From: Tetragonia tetragonoides
Taxonomy: Eukaryota; Streptophyta; Magnoliopsida; Caryophyllales; Aizoaceae
Assembly: GCA_038025085.1 (NCBI GenBank)
Contig: CM076147.1
Coordinates: forward strand, 5,809,501-5,873,500
Length of the DNA: 64,000 nt
Reading direction: 5' to 3'
The notes below the pieces were generated by a model. The model had not been told where the DNA came from. It made no database searches and saw only the letters and a program-made list of their open reading frames with translations. Below, piece by piece: positions 30,998 to 42,705 of the stretch; within the stretch, counting starts at the first letter, position 1; the number at the start of each line of letters is the position of its first letter. The position numbers were made by a program, and so were the translations under genes.

Positions 30998-32730
30998 ATG
31001 GATTCTCTCTCTCTATTTTGCACAATAGGTCTCCTCTTTGGAGGTCTATACTGGTTCATATGCATCTTAGGAGCAGCTGAACAAAAGGGCAAACGCGCCG
31101 TTGATCTCACAGGTGGTTCCATTGCTGGTAATAAGATTCAAGACAAGTACAAACAGTACATGTTCTTTTTTCGCCGTCCTAAGGAGATTAAGAAAGCTGA
31201 GAATGTACCTCAGTTTGTTGATACGTTTTATAATCTTGTTACTGATATATATGAATGGGGTTGGGGTCAGTCTTTCCACTTTGCTCCTGCTGTCCCTGGG
31301 AAATCTCACAATGAAGCTACGCGGCTCTATGAGGTCATGGCCGTCGATCTCATTGGTGTGTCGCCTGGCCAGAAGATCGTTGATGTTGGTTGTGGCGTTG
31401 GCGGCCCTATGAGAGCCATTGCCTCCCATTCCGGGGCTAACGTTGTTGGTATCACCATCAATGACTACCAGGTAATAAGTAGGAATTGTATGAGGTTTGG
31501 AGTTTGTTTTTCAGGTTCGCCATATTTACGGTGATTGTCGTAGTTGACTTTTTTAAATAAAAAATTTGGTCAAACATTATATTTTAGGGTAGTTATGGAT
31601 AGTGATTGTATTTGTTGACTTTTCTAAGAGAAATCTTTATCTCAAAACATTCTATTTTAGGAAACTCGTGGTAAAACATTGATACTTCTTTTGTCGCCAT
31701 TTTGGGGTTGAAGGATGGCACTGTCCCAATTTTACAATATTGAGTATACGAGTTGGTCACGTCGGGCCAATCTAATTTGATGAGTAGAAATGAATTTTTA
31801 ATTTGTGTAAATTTTTAGTAAGCTTTCAAGCTATTAAATTAATTTTTGTCTTTTTTTTTATTTTTTAAATTGAGTCAGATTTGGTTTTTTGGGTTAAATC
31901 TTTTATGTGTGTGTAACAATGAGTCTGATCAAATTAAATTTTGCCGGTCTAAGATACATTTATATGCAAAATTTTAGTGAGCTTCCAAAATATCAAATTA
32001 GTTTTTGTCAGTTTTTCTTTAATCGAATCGGGAGATTTTCAGGTTGGATCAAATTTTGTCACCTCTAATATTGGAGGCAAGCCACTGACACAATTGTGAT
32101 GTTTACCAGGTTGGACGGGCGAGAGCTCATAACAAGAAGGCAGGCTTAGACAAGCAATGCGAGGTGGTGTGTGGGAACTTCCTAGAGATGCCATTCGAGG
32201 ACAACAGCTTCGACGGGGCCTACTCGATCGAGGCCACGTGTCACGCGCCGGAATTGGAGGACGTGTATGCTGAGGTCTTCCGGGTCCTCAAGCCAGGCAC
32301 CATGTACGTGTCATATGAATGGGTGACCACCAACAAGTATGAGGCTGATAATGAAGTGCATAAGAAGGTAATACATGAAATTGAGAGGGGTAACGCGCTA
32401 CCAGGGCTAAGGAGCTATGACGACATTGCTAAGGTGGCTCGTAAAGTCGGGTTCGAGGTGGTGAAGGAGAGAGATCTAGCGGCGCCACCGGCTCTGCCAT
32501 GGTGGACTCGGTTAAAGATGGGGAGGTTTGCATACTGGAGAAACCATGTCATCATTACTGTGCTTGCTGCCATTGGCATTGCCCCAAAGGGAACGGTTGA
32601 TGTCCATGAGATGCTTTTCGAGACCGCTGATTACCTTACACGTGGCGGCGAGACAGGGATCTTTACTCCTATGCATATGATTCTATGTAGAAAGCCATTG
32701 CAAGATGCAAATTCTGCTTCCTCGTCCTAA
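30998..32730 (+). CDS. SMT2: 24-methylenesterol C-methyltransferase 2 (first tandem copy)
   Basis: Two exons, 30998-31471 and 32110-32730, join in phase (CAG|GTAATA ... ACCAG|GTTGG) to give 364 residues. The enzyme adds a second methyl group from S-adenosylmethionine to 24-methylenelophenol, steering sterols to 24-ethyl forms (sitosterol, stigmasterol) at the ER. Seen: an N-terminal membrane segment (about 5-26), the sterol-binding signature YEWGWGQSFHF (85-95), the SAM-binding motif DVGCGVGGP (129-137), then IEATCHAP, YVSYEWV and the conserved PKGTVDVHEML tail. Length fits the family (about 360). Compared with the second copy it has YMFFF for YWSFF and YEVMAVDL for HEEMAVDL, and a longer C-terminus. 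No damage seen. Confidence 0.93.
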
Positions 32731-34653
32731 TTATGCAGATCTAATGCCTATGGCTATCATCAACATAAGGTATAACTTATGAATTATTCTAAGATGTTTT
32801 ATTTTATTTCCTCTATGTAACTTTTGTGGTCATTTGGTTGACAAACATAACCACAATAAGTACAATTTTCTAGAAAGCACCATGATGGTTGGTTGTTTTG
32901 TGGACATGAAAATTGTCTACTTAATTCTCCCTATGTAAGTAGAACTTCGTGTAAAAAGTTCTACTTGATGCATGCTTTCAGCCAAAGTAATTTTGGCAGC
33001 TCTCAGGTGGTGGCGGATCTATAAATATTAATTGGGGAAAACGGCGAACACTAGTAGGGCGAAAATTAGTAAAAGTTGAGACGATATATGACTACTATTC
33101 TCGTTCTTACATAATGTCATTTTCACTTTTTGAGATTTAATTTTAACCAGTAATGGGACAGACCAATAAGAAAACCTTAAAGATCAAAATAATACGGAAA
33201 GCGTGTTGAATTATAAAATTGATATTATGAAAAATTTTTGTGGTGCAACCACAACAGATATTTTATGAAGATAATTTTTTCATAAATTGTTTTTGTCAAA
33301 GGTTAATACTATAAAATAAAATTGACAAAAAAACAACAATAGAGGGAGTATATGTTTAGGTATGGACGATAACATACAAAAACAAGTGTATTGAATAAGA
33401 AGATATAAATGAAAAGAAGAGACCAAGTGTGGTATGGTCTATTGGTTATTTTTGGTGGGTTAGTCCCCACGCGTTTCTGGTCCTCCCCTCTAACAACTAA
33501 TCGACTATAAAAAAATAAAAAAAAAAAAAAAAAGGGAGTCCAATCAACATTCTGCCCTTAAAAAAAAAAAAGAAAATGAGTGAAAGAGAACAGAAACAAG
33601 ACAAGATACAAGCCCAAGAAGGTAGCGTAGGAAGGCCCAAAACAGGGGGCAAAAGGACTAGACTACACTACAGTCTACACATTACAAAACTGAAAAAGAA
33701 ATTGGGCCAAACATCAAACGCGCGACGGAAAGTTTTAAGCATTCCATACTCCGCTTGGCCCGCTTGCTACTCCACTACCACACCCATCCATTTGCTCTAA
33801 TCATTATTAAAAATTATCAAAATGTATTTTGTTGCAATTAAAAATAGTCTAAGAATACTGTAGTATTTTTACTTTACAAACTTTGACAATTAATTTAAAT
33901 AAAGTACAAAAATAAATAAACTTTTGGCAATTCATGTTGAAGTGGGTTGTCCCACATTGGTCAAGAAAGAATGCCTTAAGGTGTTTATAACTAAGGGAGT
34001 TACTCTACCCATTGCCAATTAGTTTTGGGTTAAAACCTCATTTATGTTATAAACACTCTTTTAATAGGCCAAATTATAAAAAAGTTAACAATCCAAGAGC
34101 CGAAGAGGTCATGCTCGTCCCTCAAAGAAAATATTAGATTGAAATACAAGATAATCTAACACTAATTCCTACATTGCATATTTGCAGTTGCATTCATCGA
34201 TGGCAAGGAAACACACTAAGGTTTTTAGCGTAACATGATTTTATCTGGAGGAGAAACAATACTTAAGAGATGAGAGTATGGTTAAGAGCCATTTAATAAT
34301 TTCTCGATTTAGAGAGACCAACAAAAGCTGCTGATGATCGGGCTAAACAACATGGACACCTTCATATTTGTATGGCTTCTTTTATTACAAAAAACAAAAA
34401 GGAAAAAGATTCATATTCAGTCAAGCTCAGCTCATAACGCCAAATAGGATATTTTTCTGTTGGGCTGCCACGTTCGATCCACTAACAAAGACAAATGGAC
34501 CCAGCTAATATCACCCAATTAAAAAACGCAGTGTCAAATCTGATTCCAAATTTCCAACTCATATTTTTGAAACGACTCTTCAGAAAACAAAGTTTAAGAA
34601 ACAGTAATAAATAAATAAAGGAGGAAACTCATCAACCCCTTTTTTCACTCCAC
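32731..34653. other. Intergenic DNA between the SMT2 genes
   Basis: No gene. 33510-33535 and 33560-33572 are A-runs. About 33935-34060 starts TGTTGAAGTGGGTTGTCCCA, which resembles the start of short LTR/TRIM-type repeats (TG...CCCACATTGG); I could not find a partner end. The 3' end of the first SMT2 transcript should lie in the first few hundred bases. Confidence 0.4.
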
Positions 34654-34715
34654 TATTCTCTCTCTCTCTCTCTCCCCTTCTCCTCCCCCTTTCTCTCATT
34701 TTCTCTCTCCTCAAT
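34654..34715 (+). promoter_or_regulatory. CT-rich leader tract of the second SMT2 gene
   Basis: CTCTCTCTCTCTCTCTCC and further C/T-rich sequence end about 10 bases before the ATG. Such Y-patches are usual in plant core promoters and 5' leaders. The first SMT2 copy lacks it. Confidence 0.5.
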
Positions 34716-34725
34716 TCCTCCAGAA

Positions 34726-36336
34726 ATGGACTCCCTAACTCTATTCTGTACAGTAGGTCTCCTATTCGGAACCCTATACTGGTTCATATGCATCCTTGGT
34801 GGTGCAGAACAAAAAGGGAAACGAGCCGTAGATCTCTCAGGTGGTTCAATCGCCGGTGATAAAGTACAAGACAAGTACAAACAGTACTGGTCTTTTTTTC
34901 GCCGTCCTAAAGAGATTGAGAAATCTGAAAATGTTCCTCAATTTGTTGACACTTTTTATAATCTTGTTACTGATATTTATGAATGGGGTTGGGGTCAATC
35001 TTTCCATTTTTCACCTGCTGTTAATGGTAAATCTCACCGTGATGCTACAAGATTACATGAAGAAATGGCTGTTGATCTTATTAAAGTTAAACCTGGTCAG
35101 AAAATCCTTGATGTTGGTTGTGGTGTTGGTGGTCCCATGAGAGCTATTGCTTCTCATTCTAAGGCTAATGTTGTTGGTATCACCATTAATGAGTACCAGG
35201 TTAGTCTTTTTTTTTTACCCTTTTTTTTTTGTTCAATTTTTAGTTCATATTTTTTTTTTTTTAATGTTTGATGGTTCATGGTTGCCCTTGATTTGGATAT
35301 TTGTGTAATTTCATATCTCTGATTATTAAATAACCTTACAAATTAGGATGGTGGTGATATGCCATGACTAGTTGGCTAGCACTAAAAGTTTTTAAATTTG
35401 GCATCTTATTATTTTATATTTTTTTTTTTTCAGTTTTCAATATTTATCATAATTCATGGATGAGTGGTAAGTGGTAACCAATTAACCACCCTGATTTGTA
35501 GGGGATCTTTGAAAATTTAAATTTTAATTAATTGTTGTTGAAATATCCCTAGAAATCAGGGTGGTGGCAGACAACTATGACCCATTTTCAAAATTTTGAG
35601 AGAACTTAGTGGACTACATAACATTTGTGCATTTTTGATTTCCAATTTCAAAATTTTTAGAGAAATTGGTGGACTAAAAATTTTGTGATACGAGTCACTT
35701 GACATAATTTCTAACTCCGCCAATGACCAGGTGAAGCGCGCCCGAGCGCACAACAAGAAAGCAGGGCTAGACTCCCTGTGCGACGTGGTATGCGGTAACT
35801 TCCTAGAGATGCCATTCGAACCCAACACCTTCGACGGAGCCTACTCAATCGAAGCCACATGCCACGCGCCGAAACTAGAAGAAGTCTACGCCGAGATCTT
35901 CCGTGTCCTGAAACCGGGAGCCCTGTACGTATCATACGAGTGGGTAACAACAGACAAGTACGAAGGTGACAATGAGGAACACAAGGAGGTCATCCAAGGG
36001 ATCGAGCGAGGCGACGCTCTACCGGGGCTCCGAAGCTACGCAGACATAGCTAAGGCGGCGAGTGAGGTCGGGTTCGAGGTCGTAAAGGAACATGACTTAG
36101 CATCACCACCATCACAACCATGGTGGACTCGTCTTAAGATGGGTAGAATTGCTTACTGGAGGAACCACATTGTTGTTACTGTTCTTGCTGCTATTGGTGT
36201 TGCTCCTAAGGGTACTGTTGATGTTCATGAGATGCTTTTCAAGACTGCTGATTATCTTACACGTGGCGGTGAGACTGGCATTTTCACTCCTATGCATATG
36301 ATACTCTGTAGAAAGCCATTGGATGCATCTTCCTGA
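34726..36336 (+). CDS. SMT2: 24-methylenesterol C-methyltransferase 2 (second tandem copy)
   Basis: Two exons, 34726-35199 and 35731-36336, with the intron (531 bp, GTTAGT...ACCAG) at exactly the codon used in the first copy; 359 residues. It has the same motifs: N-terminal membrane helix, YEWGWGQSFHF, DVGCGVGGPMRAI, IEATCHAP, YVSYEWVTTDKYEG and PKGTVDVHEMLFKTAD. It is closer to the usual family wording than the first copy (DLSGGSIAGDKVQDKYKQYW, LHEEMAVDLIKVKPGQKI), so it is probably the ancestral-like copy. Exon 1 and the last part of exon 2 are rich in T-ending codons while the middle of exon 2 is GC-richer. Tandem position points to local duplication. Function as for the first copy. Confidence 0.95.
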
Positions 36337-37818
36337 TTAAATCACTCACAAGATCCATATGCTACTATTATTATTTTGCTAGTATGATGATGATGCACTG
36401 ATATTTGGTGTTCTTGTTCCTCTCTTATGTGTAACTCTTTAGTAATTTACTACCTTAGTTAAATGCCCATTTTGGATTTTGGTATTGTGGTTTTTGGGAT
36501 CTTTATTTAATTTGATTTAATTGTATTTTGTGGTTTGGATCTGGTTTAAGCCTAGTATTAATGGTGAGAATGGTGATTTATGTAAAGGTCAAAGACTCGT
36601 GAGTATGTAGTTGTTGCAAAATTTTGGCCTAATTTAGAATTCTAACCATTTTGAGGATTCTTCTTCTCCATTTTGTGAATTTATTTCTCTACCAGATCAT
36701 TTTTTTTTGTTTAATTGTTCATAGTATTTACAAATTAAAAATGAGATGATTGGATGAAATTGGTTGGAGACATTTTTTTTTTATCACAGTTGGAGACTTT
36801 TAAGAGACGTGGGAAGTGGAGCAATTGGAAAAGTTATTAGATGATGGTGAATCATGGACCATGGTACATTGAGTTGCTTGGGTAAATAATGTAATGACAT
36901 GTGGATCTTTAAAGAATTCAATAAGTTGCATCACTAATCTCTTCTATGGATCCAGCATCTTGATCTAGTATTTTTAGTGGTAGGTTGTGTCCTGTCCTGT
37001 GAGGCTGCCACTGATTGTATCTGATTCAGTAAAGCCTACCACCAATCCCGACACTGATTTTCACTGAAATAGTAAAGCACTTTTCACTGATTCGGTAACA
37101 TCTAATAAATGGAAAAGAACATATTCAATCACGTATACTAGGAGTACCAAGATTTTTTGGTGACATGACATATATGTTCCTAGCTTAGTCCATACATCAC
37201 ACATTTATTATGGTGGAATATTTTTGTTGCAAGGAGTTGAATCTAAAGATTCAAGTTGAAGTACGACATCATCTACATGGTTTAAGAAAGTTGTTACATT
37301 TGTATCACGGGTGGGTACCCCTGATATTTTATTTTGATAGAGGACGATGGAGTTGATAATTGAGTTATGTCCGGAAGAGTCACATGCGGCACGTGAGAGT
37401 GTTGAATAAAAAAACAGAGTATAAAACAGAAGACAACAAGAGTTGTGGGGGCACACGAGGGGAGCACATGGACAAAGGGGCTGGAAATATCGGGATGTCT
37501 CACATGCAGCAGATGCATACACATATTTGATATTACAATTTACACAACACAACCATCTGGTTTTTGTGTCAGCGATCGTTTCTCAGTTTAATCGACTTTT
37601 GTTTTGGATGGTACCGGAAAGGAGCTGGAAAGAGAGAAGGTACCGTTACTTTTTGGGCCCCGCTGAAAACTTTACCACTCACTCCCCCTACTTTGGCACT
37701 TTGGATCTTCCACTTCGTACGTCCACATACACTCTTGCTTTGCTCTGTCCCTGTTTCTGCCCCTCCTTTCGTCATATCTTTTGCCATACAAATTTGTGAT
37801 CCAAGTCATTACTCACGT
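36337..37818. other. Intergenic DNA with a minisatellite-family fragment
   Basis: The 3' flank of the second SMT2 is AT-rich. About 36978-37125 (CACTGATTTTCACTG, then AATAAATGGAAAAGAACATA) is a degenerate copy of the repeat and right end of the MITE at 37846. ORFs at 37208-37821 show no protein signature on either strand. Confidence 0.45.
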
Positions 37819-38411
37819 TAGTGGTGGTCTATTGGTTCTAACCTAGGGTATGTTTTTTCTACTGATTCTCACTGAATGAGTAAGGTCTTGCCACTAATTT
37901 CCTCTAATTTGGTAAGGTCTTACCATTGATTTTCACTGATTGAGTAAGGTCATTCCACTGATTCTCATTGATTGAGTAAGGCCCTGTCACTAATCATGTG
38001 AGGAGAAATGTGAGTCCTGCCACCAATCTACACTGATTGAATAAGGTCCTGCACTAATTCTCACTGATTCAATAAGGTCTTGCCACTGATTTCCACTAAT
38101 TGAGTAAGGTCTTGCCACTGATTTCCGCTGATTGAGTAAGGTCTTGCCACTGATTTTCGCTGATTGAGTAAGATCCAATAAGTGGAAAAGAACACACCCC
38201 TACTATCAAGTGGTTTGGTAAGGTAATGTTATGAGTTCGAATCTCATTCGGCCATTTCCCCTCATGCTTTGTGTCTGACTATTTGTTGGCTTTTATGAAC
38301 TATACTAGCCCCTTGTTGGTGCTACGTTTGAATACGAGAGTTTGAACATAATGTAGCAGGGGTGTCTCAATCGTCATTCACTTGTACCCTCTTTCGACGA
38401 GTAAAAAGAAT
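37819..38411 (+). mobile_element. tRNA-headed SINE split by a MITE
   Basis: The left part 37819-37845 carries the box-A-like head (GTGGTGGTCTATTGGTTCTA). The right part from 38203 carries TTTGGTAAGGTAATG, the box-B-like GAGTTCGAATCTC and the body. The pieces join without loss once the MITE and its CTA duplication are removed. The SINE's own target duplication is AAGTCATTACTCACGT (37803-37818) versus AAGTCACTACTCACGT (38412-38427), one mismatch. Same family as 39789-40071. Confidence 0.85.
37846..38199. mobile_element. MITE filled with 32-bp minisatellite, 354 bp
   Basis: Ends GGGTATGTTTTTTCTACT and (complement) GGGTGTGTTCTTTTCCACT, flanked by CTA (37843-37845, 38200-38202). The interior is about nine degenerate copies of a unit of roughly 32 bp (AAGGTCTTGCCACTGATTTC + CACTGATTGAGT). 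The ends match the MITE at 29259, whose interior repeats are unrelated. Confidence 0.8.
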
Positions 38412-38427
38412 AAGTCACTACTCACGT

Positions 38428-38882
38428 CCTCCCTACTTATTTTTGATTAAAATTTTCTTTTGCTTACTTGTCCGTTATATTTAAACATAAGTAGTACTCC
38501 AAACATATATAAGGATGTGTCCTTTTCACTTATTTAGTGATTGGTTCAGTCTAATTTAGTGACAAAATGATTATTAGCTCATAAATTTAAAATTGAATAG
38601 TCAGATCAGTATAGTCCAATTAAGTTAAAAAGAACACCGACATATTTTTCGAAAATTTGAGTGTTGGGACAAAAGTTTGTTGGAGTCTAGTTTAACACGA
38701 GCTTAGATTTTGGGGTTATAGGACTCGAAAATTTGAGTGTTTGGACAAAAGTTAGTTGGAACCACTTACAGTTTGCTGATTTCCAAAGTGAACAAGATGA
38801 AAAAACATGTTCCCTTGGGATCATAAGGCTTTAACTTAATGGGCAACAGTTGACCTACGATATGAACTCCTCAAGTTTAATA
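38428..38882. other. Intergenic DNA, possible small inverted-repeat element
   Basis: GGATGTGTCCTTTTCACTTA (38514) and AACTTAA/TTAAAAAGAACACC (to about 38640) form weak inverted ends similar to the family at 29259/37846. No gene seen. Confidence 0.35.
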
Positions 38883-39146
38883 CTCCCTCCGTTTTATACT
38901 ATAGGGCATATTTTGACTTGGTACATAGATTAAGGAACTCTAAAATCAATAAAAAGTTACGGTAAATTGACTTAAATAACCTTAATATTAAATGCCACAC
39001 ATGAGAAAGAGTAGGTGAAATTACCATGAAAAAAAAAGAGTAAAGTCGGAAAAACAACAACAAATGCTTCTTGAAAATTGAAATGCGCCTTACATTGTGA
39101 AACAAACTTGAAGTTAAAAAAGCCCTATATTGTAAAATGGAGGGAG
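38883..39146. mobile_element. Stowaway-like MITE, 264 bp
   Basis: Ends CTCCCTCCGTTTTATACTAT and (complement) CTCCCTCCATTTTACAATAT, both continuing AGGGC, flanked by TA (38881-38882, 39147-39148). CTCCCTCCGT plus a TA duplication is the Stowaway (Tc1/mariner) signature. Confidence 0.92.
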
Positions 39147-39148
39147 TA

Positions 39149-39773
39149 CTAAGAAAAAGTGATGATAGTGAAGCGAGTGAAGATAAATATTACTCGGTAT
39201 TCGTTTTAGGTGGAGTGGGAATGGAGGGGGCTAAGTGGGTGATCGGGTGAGATGGAATTTAAAAGTGTGAACTGAACTAAACTGAAATTAAGGAAAATTA
39301 AATTAAATCAAACAGAATCTTAGTAATAATCATTAGATATTGTTGTATCATTGGATTCTAGGTACATGGGTGGATAATTGGATATTCGTTCACGTAGAGC
39401 GGGGTGAATTGGAACGTCTACCTACTATAGTAAATGGATCCGGGGCGAAATGGAACTCAAATTGGACCGAATTAATAAAAGGATTTGAAGTCCCTAATTT
39501 ACAACACAAGTGATAGACTGGACCTTAAATGAATTGGGGACTTGGTTGGAAATTGTTTCTGAAAGGCCATATTTTTGGATTCAACGCAGTTAATCAAATG
39601 GGCCTGCTTAATTGTCAGGTTCACATAACCAACATGAAACTTGGGCACACGAAAGACAGGGATCTTGTTTCATTAGCCCAATCAATACCGGGAAGTTCAA
39701 TTTAGTACTGTAATTCTTTGGGGGCCATCCATCTAATCGTGAAGGTCCAAGACCACTACTGTTTGGCATTAGT
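39149..39773. other. Intergenic DNA
   Basis: No gene seen. 39255-39320 is rich in AACTGAACTAAACTGAAATT words like those inside the MITEs at 41321-43768. Confidence 0.4.
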
Positions 39774-39788
39774 GAGTAGTGATGTCTA

Positions 39789-40071
39789 TTTTTTTTTTCT
39801 TGTCAAAAAGAGGGTGCAAATGAATAGCGATCGAGACACCCCTTTTTATGTCATGTTCGGACTCTCATGTTCAATAGCGAACATATCAGACTAGCTGAAC
39901 AACCAGCGCAAGCACTGGCCCGTCAACGTAGCACCAACAAGGGGCTAATATAGTTCTTAGAAGCCAGCAGACACAAGGCAAGTGGGGAATAAGGATTCGA
40001 ACCCATGACCTTGCCTTACCAAACCAATTGGGAGTAAGCTTGGAACCATTAGACCACCACCCTTATTGGTT
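39789..40071 (-). mobile_element. tRNA-headed SINE with perfect target duplication, 283 bp
   Basis: Read on the minus strand from 40071: box-A-like GGTGGTGGTCTAATGGTTCC, box-B GGTTCGAATCC, a body (TGTTCGCTATTGAACATGAG), TCGATCGCTATTCATTTGC, and an A-rich tail (39789-39797). The 15-bp target duplication GAGTAGTGATGTCTA is perfect (39774-39788 and 40072-40086), so it is the youngest SINE in the window. Confidence 0.93.
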
Positions 40072-40086
40072 GAGTAGTGATGTCTA

Positions 40087-40648
40087 ATGATTTAGCCGAG
40101 GTCGTCGCATTTTGAATTTCAGGTTAATGGAAAAAGTTTCTGTGAGACTTTCACAGGGGTAAAATTGCGTACAACTGATCCCCATTATTCTACTTAGGAG
40201 GGAGCTCTTTGGAGACTATAGGATAATGTTGTTGATGTCTAATGATTTATGACTTGCACGCCTTGTGGCGTAATCGAACCAAACACGCCTTCCTTAATCG
40301 ACCTAAACAAACCAAACAGGATATTCATTCTCTCTCCACTATAGCTCCCCACCTTCCAAGCTACGCAACGCAAACGCAACGCAAAGCATCTCTCACCATC
40401 AACATTTCTCTGTTTATGACTTTTTGGGATGCAAACAAATTACCATGTTCAACAGCGATAGTGCAAGAAACTTCCTCTCTTCTTTTAACTCCCCCTATCT
40501 TTTTTGGATTTGTCGTGGAGGGTTTGCGCGTCTAATTAAATATATTCCATTAATTGAAATAGATTATCTTCAATACATAATTTTCCACATTTTACGCTTT
40601 ATAATTATGGATGCTTGCATATTTTATTTGTAGTCAACTTAACAAGTG
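40087..40648. other. Intergenic DNA left of the triplication
   Basis: 40300-40420 has a leader-like look (CTCTCTCC, then ACGCAACGCAAACGCAACGC). An ORF at 40418-40535 (MTFWDANKLPCSTAIVQE) has no recognisable family. I call no gene. Confidence 0.35.
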
Positions 40649-41320
40649 TTAAATTACGACAAGTCACAAGTATATTGCGTAAACGCAGAAAATAGTGTAT
40701 TGGAGAGGATCTTAATCCGTACATAAAAAACCCAAATTTTCATGAAATATGTAGCACATTTTCCGCAATCACAGAGAGCTAAGGCCTATTTTGATGCCTA
40801 GTTTCAGTAAGGATTCTTTCTTCCACTTTTTGTGCAATCTTCTGTTCCACTCCCTTATACGCTTAATCATAGGATTTAAATTTAATTTATTCTGTATTAA
40901 ATACGAATGCATGACAAAATCACGAACGGTCAACAAGTGATTGCGGAGAACAAAGTGAATGAGTGATACATACATAGAAGGGGACAAATATTTATCTTTC
41001 AACAAATTACTAATTGTTACTTCTAAACCAAATTAGAAGAGTGGTACGAGACCATGAGTAATGCAACAGTGCGACGCAGATAATGGAAGAAAATGTGTGA
41101 CAAAACGATGTACAGAATGCGAAATACAACGGCCCAGAATGAATTGTAACATGAAATCGACAAAAAGAACAGAACCTAAGTAGCAATAAATTTACACATA
41201 TGCATATATGATTGATTATAATATATATAAAATAGAAAGTAAAAAATTCGAGAAGTAAACATGATGTTTGAATATATGCTACTAAAGTGTACACACAACA
41301 TGCATATGCACATTTTATAG

Positions 41321-41615
41321 CTGAGGCTCCGTTTGATTCATCTGGATAAAACTGATCTGAATTGAACTGAACTGAATTGATTTTTTAAACTTGACCGTTA
41401 ACCATTTAAAATTAGTCCAAACATAGTTAATATTGGACTCATTTGAAAGTATGCTTCGAGATCTTTCCGATGACATAATTATCATCATGAAATTATTTCG
41501 GAATAAAATATTATATGGGTGATAAAGTTACACATGAACTGAACTGAACTGAACTGAATTGGACTAAACTTAACTGAATTTAAGTAAAATTAAGGTGAAT
41601 CAAACAGAGCCTCAG
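41321..41615. mobile_element. MITE in triplication copy 1
   Basis: Ends CTGAGGCTCCGTTTGATTCA and (complement) CTGAGGCTCTGTTTGATTCA, with AACTGAACTGAACTGAATT repeats just inside each end. Flanked by TATA(G) on both sides. The family is not determined. Confidence 0.75.
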
Positions 41616-42405
41616 TATATACCACAAACTATATGTATGCACTTTATATCCTTGGAGTCCTTTACTTTAATAAAAGCAAGATTTATCATATATACCATAT
41701 GTCCTTGCAATTAAATTATCTTTGAGTGAAGATTAAATTTCGACAAGTCACAAGTATATTGCGTAAACACAGAAAATAGTGTATTGGAGAGGATCTTAAT
41801 CCGTACATAAAAAACCCAAATTTTCATGAAAAATGTAGCACATTTTCCGCAATCACAGAGAGCTAAGGCCTATTTTGATGCCTAGTTTCAGTAAAGATTC
41901 TTTCTTCCACTTTTTGTGCAATCTTCTGTTCCACTCCCTTATACGCTTAATCATAGGATTTTAAATTTAATTTATTCTGTATTAAATACGAATGCATGAC
42001 AAAATCACGAACGGTCAACAAGTGATTGTGGAGAACAAAGTGAATGAGTGATACATACATAGAAGGGGACAAATATTTATCTTTCAACAAATTACTAATT
42101 GTTACTTTTAAACCAAATTAGAAGAGTGGTACGAGACCATGAGTAATGCAACAGTGCGACGCAGATAATGGAAGAAAATGTGTAACAAAACTATGTACAG
42201 AATGCGAAATACAGCGGCGCAGAATGGATTGTAACATGAAATCGACAAAAAGAACAGAACCTAAGTAGTAATAAATTTACACATATGCATATATGATTGA
42301 TTATAATATATATGAAATAGAAAGTAAAAAATTCGAGAAGTAAACATGATGTTTGAATATATGCTACTAAAGTGTACACGCAACATGCATATGCACATTT
42401 TATAG

Positions 42406-42705
42406 CTGAGGCTCCGTTTGATTCATCTGGATAAAACTGATCTAAATTGAACTGAACTGAACTGAATTGATTTTTTAAACTTGACCGATAACCATTTAAA
42501 ATTAGTCCAAACATAGTTAATATTGAACTCATTTGAAAGTATGCTTCGAGATCTTTCCGATGACATAATTATCATCATGAAATTATTTCGGAATAAAATG
42601 TTATATGGGTGATAAAGTTACACATGAACTGATTTAAACTGGACTGGACTAAACTGAACTTAACTGAATTTAAGTAAAATTAAGGTGAATCAAACAGAGC
42701 CTCAG
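42406..42705. mobile_element. MITE in triplication copy 2
   Basis: Same ends and place in the unit as the MITE of copy 1, so it was present before the triplication. The inner GAACT repeats vary in number. Confidence 0.75.

Noticed and set aside
33576..33800. 74-codon basic ORF after an A-run
   Set aside because: No recognisable domain, no splice context and lysine/arginine-rich by composition.
37846..38199. CRISPR-like array of about 32-bp repeats
   Set aside because: Repeats are degenerate and contiguous without unique spacers, bounded by terminal inverted repeats, in a plant nuclear context.
38899..39105. 68-codon minus-strand ORF
   Set aside because: Lies entirely inside a Stowaway MITE.
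40000..40070. tRNA gene suggested by box A and GGTTCGAATCC box B
   Set aside because: No acceptor-stem pairing or full cloverleaf. The 15-bp target duplication and A-tail show it is a SINE head.
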